Shown piece by piece: positions 56,996 to 64,000 of a DNA stretch of 64,000 nucleotides. The stretch lies in NCBI GenBank assembly GCA_964450405.1, contig CAYVCQ010000015.1, forward strand, positions 1 through 64,000, read 5' to 3'. The notes below the pieces were generated by a model, which made no database searches, was not told the DNA's origin, and saw nothing but the letters and a program-made list of their open reading frames with translations. Positions within the stretch are counted from its first letter, which is position 1. Each line of letters starts with the position of its first letter. This stretch comes from WRGT01 sp964450405. Lineage in GTDB: Bacteria > Spirochaetota > UBA4802 > UBA5550. The translations under genes and the position numbers were made by a program.

Positions 56996-57403
56996 ATGGA
57001 TATCATACCTGAAATATATGCCAGACCTGATAAAACCGGATCTGAATTTTTCGGTACGGATTTTACTGCCGAGTCATATGCCGGGGAGGAGATTGACGGA
57101 AAATGGGTCAGATGCCGGGTGTGTAACTATAAAATTGCGCTCCTTTCTGACAAAATAGTCATTAATAAATCTGATAATCATATATTTAAAAATCCATCGG
57201 GAATTTATTATAGATTAATATGCTTTTCTGCTGCTCCGGGATCTATAAATATTTCAGAATATACTTCAGAATATTCCTGGTTTTCAGGATACTCATGGAG
57301 TATTTCACTTTGCCGTTCATGTAATAGCCATCTTGGATGGCATTATGATTCCGGATCAGCAGAATTTTATGGTTTAATCGCCGACAGACTCACCGGAATA
57401 TAA
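56996..57403 (+). CDS. Bacterial cereblon-like CULT-domain protein
   Basis: The protein has 135 residues and is a single CULT domain, the thalidomide-binding fold of cereblon. Zinc ligands are C40, C43, C106 and C109. The ligand cage is W95, W101 and W115, with aromatic Y117, within SWFSGYSWSISLCRSCNSHLGWHY read in two parts (94-101 and 106-117). This matches the human and Magnetospirillum proteins closely in order and spacing. Bacterial members have no known role. The family binds cyclic imides, uridine-like ligands or cyclised C-terminal residues. It is a single gene with an AT-rich upstream region. Confidence 0.88.
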   Translation: MDIIPEIYARPDKTGSEFFGTDFTAESYAGEEIDGKWVRCRVCNYKIALLSDKIVINKSDNHIFKNPSGIYYRLICFSAAPGSINISEYTSEYSWFSGYSWSISLCRSCNSHLGWHYDSGSAEFYGLIADRLTGI

Positions 57404-57569
57404 AAAATACTTTACTCAATAGAACAGGGGAGTCATAATAACATATAACCAGTAATTGTTCATAAGATGGTGTTTAATTTGTTTCGCCTGCGGTTTTTGA
57501 GCAGTGGCTATAACTTCACTTGAAGGTTTTGCAGCAAATTTTAACAGGATTTAATAAATAGAAATAATA

Positions 57570-58736
57570 ATGATAACAAACGATAAAAAATTAAAAATTC
57601 TAATAATAAATTACGAGTTCCCTCCGCTCGGCGGCGGAGGAGGTGTTGCAACTTATGATCTTGCCGTAGAATGGGAAAAACATGCCCAGGTGGATGTTTT
57701 AACTTCAAATTTCCATGGATTGAGTTCATATGAAAATGTAAAAGGAATCAATGTTCACAGATCAAGGATTTTCTTCAGGAAATCCCGTGATGCAGCAACG
57801 TTTATATCAATGCTTTCATTTTTAATCACCGGTTTTAGTATTGGATTAAATCTCTGCAGAAAAAACAGATATGATGTAATCAATACTCACTTTGCTGTCC
57901 CCTCGGGACCGCTTGGATATATTCTGGGTAAGATGTTCAGGATCCCCAATGTACTTTCGCTTCATGGCGGAGATATTTACGATCCGAGTAAAAAGATGTC
58001 CCCTCATAAAAGTATAATTTTCAGCCGTGTTGTAAAATTCATACTTAACAAAGCTGACAGAATAGTTGCACAGTCCAGTAACACAAGAGATAACACAATT
58101 ACATATTATAAACCTGATAAAGAGGTGGAAATAATTCCTCTTGCATTTCATCCTCCAGTAATAGTAAAAAGCAGCAGAGACAAACTGGGGCTTGATAAAG
58201 ATTCTTTTTATTTTATAACAATCGGGCGATTGATTAAAAGAAAATCAATAGATACAATGATCAGGGCTATGTCCGGTGTGAATAATAAAAAGATTAAACT
58301 TCTGATTGTCGGAGACGGACCGGAAATGGATTATCTCCGGGATCTGACTCTAGGTCTTAATCTTGATGAAAGAATAAAATTTCCGGGATATATTGCGGAT
58401 GATGAAAAATACAGCTATCTTGTAAATTCAGATGCATTTATATTAACCTCTCTCCACGAAGGATTCGGTATTGTGTTCATGGAGGCAATGTTTATCGGGC
58501 TTCCGATAGTCTGTACCAATCATGGCGGGCAGGTTGATTTTCTGAAACAGAATCAGAATGCTCTTTTTATAAATGTGGGAGATGTTGAGTCCTGTTCAAA
58601 AAGCATGATGAAAATTTATAAAGACAGTGAATTGTATAAATTGATGTCAAAGAATAATAAGAAAAAGGTGAAAGACTTCTATGCTGAAAATGTTGCGGCA
58701 AAGTATCTTAAAATTTTTTATGAGATTAAGAAATAA
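57570..58736 (+). CDS. Group 1 (GT4-type) glycosyltransferase
   Basis: The protein has 388 residues with a two-Rossmann GT-B fold. The acceptor loop is PPLGGGGGVATYDLA near the N-terminus. The donor-binding motif is HEGFGIVFMEAMFIGLP (about 293-309), with the conserved glutamates and IGRLIKRKSIDTMIRAM before it. It likely adds a sugar to a cell-envelope glycan. It starts an operon with a response regulator 3 bases downstream. Confidence 0.9.
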   Translation: MITNDKKLKILIINYEFPPLGGGGGVATYDLAVEWEKHAQVDVLTSNFHGLSSYENVKGINVHRSRIFFRKSRDAATFISMLSFLITGFSIGLNLCRKNRYDVINTHFAVPSGPLGYILGKMFRIPNVLSLHGGDIYDPSKKMSPHKSIIFSRVVKFILNKADRIVAQSSNTRDNTITYYKPDKEVEIIPLAFHPPVIVKSSRDKLGLDKDSFYFITIGRLIKRKSIDTMIRAMSGVNNKKIKLLIVGDGPEMDYLRDLTLGLNLDERIKFPGYIADDEKYSYLVNSDAFILTSLHEGFGIVFMEAMFIGLPIVCTNHGGQVDFLKQNQNALFINVGDVESCSKSMMKIYKDSELYKLMSKNNKKKVKDFYAENVAAKYLKIFYEIKK

Positions 58737-58739
58737 ATT

Positions 58740-59390
58740 ATGAAAATAAATGTCGGCCTGATAACAAGAAATAGTGAAATTGTAGAAGATCTGAAAACCA
58801 ATATTCCAGAAATTGAGTTATCAATTTTCAAAAATATAGAGTCTCTCTCTAAAGAGTCCTGCTCATTATTTATTATAGACTACGAGGAGATGGGATCATC
58901 AGATTCAACTCAGTTTTATCTTTCGCGCTTAAGAAAAAAAATACTGGATATTCCTGTTCTACTTGTACTCAGGGTCAATGCATTGCCGGAACTGGATGCC
59001 ACATGGTTTTTTAACGATTTCATTCTCTTTCCGTTCAGAAAGGGAGAGGTGAATGCCAGATTAAGCCGCATACTTACAGGTGTTCCCGAAGATAACGAAG
59101 AAATCTCAATCGGCAATCTCATAATAAATACAAAAGAGTATGCTGTTTATCTGAATCAGGAAAAGCTTGATCTCACATACAAGGAGTTTGAACTTCTGAG
59201 ATTATTTCTTGAAAACAGGGGAGTGGTATTTTCAAGAAAGGATGTTCTCGGCAGAATCTGGGGGATGGAGTATATCGGAGGCACAAGAACCGTTGATGTC
59301 CATATCAGAAGGCTGAGGAGCAAAATCGGGGATGACTTCAACTCAATTATTGAAACAGTAAGGAATGTGGGATATAAGTGTAAAGAGTAG
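58740..59390 (+). CDS. OmpR-type transcription regulator with atypical receiver
   Basis: The protein has 216 residues. The C-terminal winged helix is complete (LTYKEFELLRLFLENRGVVFSR, then GTRTVDVHIRRLRSKIG). The receiver has the central Asp in FIIDYEEM, but the N-terminal acidic pair is missing (GLITRNSE), so Mg2+ and phosphorylation may be impaired. No kinase gene is beside it. It is coupled with the glycosyltransferase gene and may regulate envelope genes. Confidence 0.85.
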   Translation: MKINVGLITRNSEIVEDLKTNIPEIELSIFKNIESLSKESCSLFIIDYEEMGSSDSTQFYLSRLRKKILDIPVLLVLRVNALPELDATWFFNDFILFPFRKGEVNARLSRILTGVPEDNEEISIGNLIINTKEYAVYLNQEKLDLTYKEFELLRLFLENRGVVFSRKDVLGRIWGMEYIGGTRTVDVHIRRLRSKIGDDFNSIIETVRNVGYKCKE

Positions 59391-59410
59391 ATTTATGTTT
59401 ATTTCAATGC

Positions 59411-59549
59411 TGTCATTCCTGTTTCGCATCTACAGTTTCTGCGAATGCCGGAATCTCGTACAATGAATTTTTGTGAATAATATTTTTTTTTAAATAAAAT
59501 GTTTAGCATGAGATTCCGGCATTCCGCTATCGCTCCAGCAGGAATGACA
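59411..59549. mobile_element. MITE-like element, TGTCATTCC family, copy B
   Basis: 139 bp with ends TGTCATTCC/GGAATGACA. It is reversed relative to copy A at 49714-49854 and matches it in the end regions. The centre is AT-rich and different. 59391-59703 has no gene. Confidence 0.75.
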
Positions 59550-59703
59550 ATCAATTTGTAGTATGATTTATCCCAGATAATAAATATTTTAGCATGTGTA
59601 TGGTAAGAATATAAAAATATTTGTATTTGACAAAGATTAAACATCCCTATTATGTCGTATCATAAACTTAAAAATAGTAAATTAAAATGGTAAATAAAAG
59701 ATA

Positions 59704-60717
59704 ATGTCTACATATATAATCAGAAGACTGCTCTTAATAATTCCTACTTTTTTAGGGATAACATTGATGGTCTTTGCCATAACCAGATTTGTTCCCGGCG
59801 GACCTATTGAAAAAATGGTGGCAGAAGCCCAGCAGTCGACCATCGGGAAAGGATACAATAGAATGAATGCCTCTCCTCTTTCGGCCTCACAGCTTGAGGA
59901 GCTGAAGAAATATTACGGTTTTGATAAACCTGTCATAGTGAGCTATTTCAACTGGCTGAAAAATGTCGTTGTTTTTGATCTGGGTAAATCCACAAGATAT
60001 TACGAGCCGGTCTGGACGATAATTAAAAGCAAACTTCCCGTGTCGCTTTTCTATGGCTTAATGGCAATGATAATTACATATTCGGTCTGTATTCCTCTTG
60101 GTATATTAAAAGCTGTCAAACATAGAACTGCTGTGGATAATACAACCTCCGTGCTGATATTTATAGGTTATGCAATTCCAAATTATGTTGTTGCAATAAT
60201 TCTACTGATGGTCTTTTCATCATGGCTGGATGTATTTCCTCTTGGCGGATTTACAGGGGATAATTTTCATGAATTGTCAGCAATCGGAAAAGTTTTTGAT
60301 GTTCTATATCATTCAGTTCTTCCGCTGATTGCTTATATGGCAGGGAGTTTCGCCGTCATGACTTTTATGATGAAAAATTCCCTTCTTGATCATATGGCAT
60401 CTGATTATATCCGTACTGCAATTGCCAAAGGTCAGAGTTACCGCGGTGCAATTTTACACCATGCGTTCCGTAACAGTCTTATACCGATGGCTACACATTT
60501 TGGTAATAATATTTCTTTGATTCTTACAGGCTCTTATCTGATCGAAAAAATTTTTAATATAGATGGAATGGGTCTGCTGGGGCTTGAGTCAATAACAGAG
60601 AGAGATTATCCCGTTGTAATGGGTATTCTTGTTATATCATCTTTACTTTTTATGATAGGGAATATTCTTTCCGATATCTGTGTTGCACTTGTTGATCCCA
60701 GAGTTAAATTCGAATAG
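59704..60717 (+). CDS. Oligopeptide/dipeptide ABC transporter permease (OppB/DppB type)
   Basis: The protein has 337 residues and about six membrane helices, with the family N-terminus RRLLLIIPTFLGITLMVF and the EAA loop DYIRTAIAKGQSYRGAILHHAFRN. An insertion near residues 35-60 (QQSTIGKGYNRMNASPLSA) is as in long-form OppB of Yej type. It is first of oppB-oppC-oppA-oppD, and the gene order and the SBP resemble YejABEF. Confidence 0.88.
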   Translation: MSTYIIRRLLLIIPTFLGITLMVFAITRFVPGGPIEKMVAEAQQSTIGKGYNRMNASPLSASQLEELKKYYGFDKPVIVSYFNWLKNVVVFDLGKSTRYYEPVWTIIKSKLPVSLFYGLMAMIITYSVCIPLGILKAVKHRTAVDNTTSVLIFIGYAIPNYVVAIILLMVFSSWLDVFPLGGFTGDNFHELSAIGKVFDVLYHSVLPLIAYMAGSFAVMTFMMKNSLLDHMASDYIRTAIAKGQSYRGAILHHAFRNSLIPMATHFGNNISLILTGSYLIEKIFNIDGMGLLGLESITERDYPVVMGILVISSLLFMIGNILSDICVALVDPRVKFE

Positions 60718-60723
60718 GGTGTT

Positions 60724-61773
60724 ATGATCAGATTTAATCCGCTTACAATTGAAAAGTTTAAAAGATTCAAACGGATCAGGAGAGGATATTATTCTTTCCT
60801 GCTGCTTGTGATATTAATTATTCTCTCCCTTGCGTCTGAACTCCTTGTGAACAGCAGGGCACTGGTGGTAAAATACAACGGCAGTTATTATTTCCCGACC
60901 TACGGTTCTATTATCCCGGGAACAAAATTGGGATTAGATTATGAATATGAAACAAATTATAGAGAGTTGAAAAATAAATTTAAAAGCAGCTCCAGTGACA
61001 ATTTTGTTATACTCCCATTAATACCATTTAATCCTCTGGAAACGGAATTGAAAGAGGGTGAATATCCGCCGACTGCTCCATCATTTACAAGTATGCATTA
61101 TCTCGGAACGGATAAGACAGGACGAGATGTGGCTTCGCGGCTTATCTACGGCTTTAGAATTGCAATTTTATTTTCGTTAATACTCCTGTTTTTTAATTAT
61201 CTCATTGGTATCTCCATAGGATGTATGATGGGGTACATCGGCGGAAAGTTTGATCTTTTTTTTCAGAGGATAATTGAAATCTGGAATAATATTCCTTATC
61301 TCTATGCAATAATAATTATATCATCGCTGCTGATACCGAACTTTTTTTCACTTCTTGGAATTATGATTTTTTTCGGATGGATAGGGATTACATGGTATAT
61401 GAGAACTGCAACATATAAAGAACGTGAAAGAGAATATGTGCTGGCAGCCAGAGCTCTCGGTGCAGGTACTTCAAGAATTATTATCAGACATATTTTACCT
61501 AATACAGTTTCAGTGATAATCACTTTTATCCCATTCTCTGTCGCAGGTGGTATTACATCTCTAACTGCTCTTGATTATCTCGGTTTCGGTATGCCTGCTC
61601 CAACTCCAAGTTGGGGTCAGCTCCTTGCTGAGGCATCCGAATATAATATAACCGCTCCATGGATCGGTATATCTGTAATAAGTGCCTTAATTATTGTTCT
61701 CACTATGGTAACTTTTATTGGAGAAGCTATACGTGAAACTTTTGATCCTAAACTCTATTCAACATACGAATAA
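60724..61773 (+). CDS. Oligopeptide/dipeptide ABC transporter permease (OppC/YejE type)
   Basis: The protein has 349 residues. A first helix (near 22-42) is followed by an outer domain of some 100 residues (YGSIIPGTKLGLDYEYETNY), as in YejE-type permeases, then GTDKTGRDVASRLIYG, the OppC signature, and EAA loop EYVLAARALGAGTSRIIIRHILPN. It starts 6 bases after oppB. Confidence 0.9.
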   Translation: MIRFNPLTIEKFKRFKRIRRGYYSFLLLVILIILSLASELLVNSRALVVKYNGSYYFPTYGSIIPGTKLGLDYEYETNYRELKNKFKSSSSDNFVILPLIPFNPLETELKEGEYPPTAPSFTSMHYLGTDKTGRDVASRLIYGFRIAILFSLILLFFNYLIGISIGCMMGYIGGKFDLFFQRIIEIWNNIPYLYAIIIISSLLIPNFFSLLGIMIFFGWIGITWYMRTATYKEREREYVLAARALGAGTSRIIIRHILPNTVSVIITFIPFSVAGGITSLTALDYLGFGMPAPTPSWGQLLAEASEYNITAPWIGISVISALIIVLTMVTFIGEAIRETFDPKLYSTYE

Positions 61774-61789
61774 AACGGAGGCTCAACAA

Positions 61790-63649
61790 ATGCATCTGTC
61801 AAAACTAAAATATAATTTAATAATTACACTGATCTCTGCTGCTCTGCTTATCTCCTGCGGGAAAGGGGGCGATTCCAGCAGTTCGGGGACATCAGACGAA
61901 AATCTGAACATCGACTACTCTGTGCATCAGCTTGAAGAGGATCTTACCTGGCTCACTAACGATAATGAACCTCTCATTGCTTCACCTAATGCAAAGAAAG
62001 GGGGGACATTTAATCAGTTTATAATATCATTCCCTCTTACATTTAGAACGGTAGGTCCTGATTCGAACAATTCTACCAGATCATTTTTTACAGATAATCA
62101 GATGTCTCTCATAAATTATCATGAAGATACTGATAAAATTCTTCCTTCGCTGGCAACTCACTGGGCATATGGAAAAGACGGGAAAACAATGTATTTCAAG
62201 ATAAACCCGGATGCAAAATGGTCCGATGGAGTTCCGGTTACCGCCGATGATTTTATTTATACCATTGAATTTATGAGATCAAAATATATTCAGGCTCCAT
62301 GGTACAATGATTACTATACCAAAGATGTTGTAAAAGTAACAAAGTATGGAGATCATCTTATCTCAGTTACCGCATCAAAAAAGATTCCTGATTTATGGCT
62401 CACTGTAGGAATTAATCCTACTCCAAAACATTTTTATGGAAAACTCAATAGCGATTTTATCAGTGACTATAACTGGAAAACAGAACCCAATACCGGGCCA
62501 TATATTCTTAAAGATTATTCAAATGGTAAATATCTTCTTTTTGAAAGAAAGAAAGACTGGTGGGCAAAAGATTTACGATATAACAAAAACCGTTTCAATG
62601 TCGATTATTTCAAATTAACAGTAATAAGAGATGTAGAGGTTGCCTATGAATATTTTAAAAAAGGTAAGCTTGATTTTTACAATGCCACTAGAGCTGCCAT
62701 ATGGTATGAAAAAGGGAACGGTGAAATATTCGATAACGGGTATGTCAATAAAATATGGTTCTACAACCAGGCTAGAAGATCTCCATACGGATTATATTTA
62801 AATCTTGATAAAGATATATTTAAAGATAAAAATCTGCGCTATGCTCTTGCGCATTCAATCAATTTTGATAAAATCAACAAGCAGATTCTGCGGAATGAGG
62901 CATCCCGTCTGCAGACATTTTTTGCAGGTTATGGAGAATATACAAACCCAAATGTTAAAGCCAGAGAGTTTAATATTGCAAAGGTTGAAACATTGATGAA
63001 GTCATCCGGCTGGAAAAGAGGTGATGACGGTATATGGATTAAAGATGGCAGAAGGTTTTCAGTAACACTAACTTACGGGCAGGCTCTGCTTACTCCACGC
63101 GTTGTAGTTATGAAGGAAGAAGCGAAAAAGGCGGGGATAGAACTTAATCTCGAACTTCTTGATTCAGGCACACATTATAAGAAAGTTATGGAGAAAAAGC
63201 ATGATATTGCTTATATGGGATGGGGAACAGGCTTCAGGCCTCAACCATGGGAGCATTTTCATTCTGAAAATGCACACAAACCTCAAACTAACAATGTTAA
63301 CAATCTTGATGATCCCGAAATGGATAAGCTGATTAATCAGTACAGAGAATCAATAGACAAAAAAGAACTTATTATGCTTTCATTTAAGATTCAGGAAAAG
63401 ATTAGTGAATCAGGCGGATGGATACCTCTGGATATGCTTCCATTTATGAGAGCATTTTACTGGAGATGGATTCAGGTTCCGGAAGTTCCGGGATATAAAA
63501 CATCAACGGAAATATTTGATGACCCGTCATCCGGCGGCTATTTCTGGATTGATGAGAATATTAAAAACGAAACGCTGGAGGCCATGAAATCGAACAAAAC
63601 ATTTCCGCCGGTAACAAAGATTATAACTAAATACAAGCAGGGGAATTAG
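61790..63649 (+). CDS. Peptide ABC transporter substrate-binding lipoprotein (family 5)
   Basis: About 619 residues. The ATG at 61790 follows CGGAGG and gives a signal with lipobox LISC. The frame open from 61718 would overlap oppC. Family 5 features are LATHWAYGKDGKTMYFKINPDAKWSDGVPVTADDF, read in parts, and a C-terminal domain ending in WIPLDMLPFMRAFYW. The long form is as in YejA, a binding protein for peptides or oligopeptide antibiotics. Confidence 0.9.
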   Translation: MHLSKLKYNLIITLISAALLISCGKGGDSSSSGTSDENLNIDYSVHQLEEDLTWLTNDNEPLIASPNAKKGGTFNQFIISFPLTFRTVGPDSNNSTRSFFTDNQMSLINYHEDTDKILPSLATHWAYGKDGKTMYFKINPDAKWSDGVPVTADDFIYTIEFMRSKYIQAPWYNDYYTKDVVKVTKYGDHLISVTASKKIPDLWLTVGINPTPKHFYGKLNSDFISDYNWKTEPNTGPYILKDYSNGKYLLFERKKDWWAKDLRYNKNRFNVDYFKLTVIRDVEVAYEYFKKGKLDFYNATRAAIWYEKGNGEIFDNGYVNKIWFYNQARRSPYGLYLNLDKDIFKDKNLRYALAHSINFDKINKQILRNEASRLQTFFAGYGEYTNPNVKAREFNIAKVETLMKSSGWKRGDDGIWIKDGRRFSVTLTYGQALLTPRVVVMKEEAKKAGIELNLELLDSGTHYKKVMEKKHDIAYMGWGTGFRPQPWEHFHSENAHKPQTNNVNNLDDPEMDKLINQYRESIDKKELIMLSFKIQEKISESGGWIPLDMLPFMRAFYWRWIQVPEVPGYKTSTEIFDDPSSGGYFWIDENIKNETLEAMKSNKTFPPVTKIITKYKQGN

Positions 63650-63655
63650 TGTTTA

Positions 63656-64000
63656 ATGAATTCCGGAGCCGATATAATTTTAAGTGTTAAAGATTTTTCA
63701 GCCGGTTTCCTGAAGGATGGGGAAGTGTATTCCGCCGTAGATGGAGTCAGTTTTGATTTGAGAAAAGGTGAGACCCTTGGAATTGTAGGTGAGTCGGGAT
63801 GCGGTAAGAGCGTAACTGCTTTATCTATCATGAGGCTTCTACCTGTACCTTCGGGAAAATATATCGGCGGTGAAATACTATTCAGAGATAAAAATCTTCT
63901 GTCTCTTAAGCCGGAGGATATGCGTGTAATCAGAGGAAATTCCATAGCAATGATTTTTCAGGAGCCTATGACCGCACTCAATCCTGTACAGAAAATCGGA
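63656..64000 (+). CDS. Peptide ABC transporter ATP-binding protein (OppD-like), cut by window end
   Basis: 115 codons are visible. Walker A is GESGCGKS, and the Q-loop is FQEPMTALNP. Signature and Walker B lie beyond the window. It starts six bases after the binding-protein gene and completes the transporter operon. It could be a fused two-domain YejF-type ATPase, which cannot be seen here. Confidence 0.88.
   Translation, partial: MNSGADIILSVKDFSAGFLKDGEVYSAVDGVSFDLRKGETLGIVGESGCGKSVTALSIMRLLPVPSGKYIGGEILFRDKNLLSLKPEDMRVIRGNSIAMIFQEPMTALNPVQKIG

Noticed and set aside
1..64000. CRISPR arrays, rRNA genes, prophage, complete insertion sequences
   Set aside because: No regularly spaced repeats, rRNA-like sequence, phage structural genes or transposase genes were seen.

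Overview
This 64 kb window has about 38% G+C by eye and codes on both strands. The content suggests a free-living or environmental spirochaete of the Leptospira side of the phylum. The grounds are a very long secreted protein resembling the leptospiral longest-protein family (TIGR04388), many lipoproteins with relaxed lipoboxes, SbsA-type Ig-like lipoproteins and several dispersed structured repeats. This placement is an inference from gene content. No rRNA or other taxonomic marker is present, apart from one tRNA-Arg.

Layout. Positions 1-2500 hold a DsbA/FrnE-like oxidoreductase with an in-frame TGA exactly at the first redox cysteine (a likely selenoprotein). It sits between two copies of a roughly 200-bp repeat made of successive hairpins, and is followed by an AAA/DUF4143 ATPase with a palindromic promoter touching its start codon. 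Positions 2.7-13.4 kb form an export operon: two lipoproteins, a TolC-like channel, a membrane fusion protein and two RND pumps. The second pump is split by a 100-N scaffold gap that is almost certainly artificial. Positions 13.7-16.8 kb encode two Ig-like lipoproteins, and 17.0-17.6 kb a HicAB toxin-antitoxin pair with a 22-bp palindromic operator.

Positions 17.6-29.2 kb hold the most striking locus. A 3379-residue secreted protein ends in an AT-rich domain carrying M15/LAS metallopeptidase-like motifs (HxxGxGxD and HxH). A small exported MORN/YwqK-like protein follows directly, the expected layout of a polymorphic toxin with its immunity protein. A 39-nt fragment of the large gene recurs 3.3 kb downstream. 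Positions 29.8-35.1 kb carry minus-strand genes for HEAT-repeat, TPR-like and small membrane proteins and a methyltransferase. Positions 35.5-41.6 kb hold a PduL phosphotransacylase, a CAP-domain protein, a hybrid histidine kinase, an Ig-lipase lipoprotein and a cyclic-nucleotide-binding protein.

Positions 41.8-43.4 kb are a small decayed island between an intact tRNA-Arg and a 59-bp copy of its 3' half. It carries an intact MntA antitoxin, a HepT toxin broken by two stops, and another gene remnant. Then follow a metallo-beta-lactamase-fold hydrolase with a spermidine-synthase-like membrane protein, a complete branched-chain amino-acid/amide ABC transporter (binding protein with a long structured leader, two permeases, two ATPases) interrupted by a VapC/Phd module and a MITE-like repeat, and a type I asparaginase directly downstream of the transporter. 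The last part has a NUDIX hydrolase, a TPR protein, a bacterial cereblon-like CULT-domain protein, a glycosyltransferase, an OmpR-type regulator with an atypical receiver, and a peptide ABC transporter cut off by the window end.

At least four families of intergenic repeats are seen: the multi-hairpin element, G/C-block inverted-repeat elements (one with a decayed DUF559 gene), TGTCATTCC-ended MITE-like palindromes, and short scattered fragments. Some have extended or entered coding sequences.
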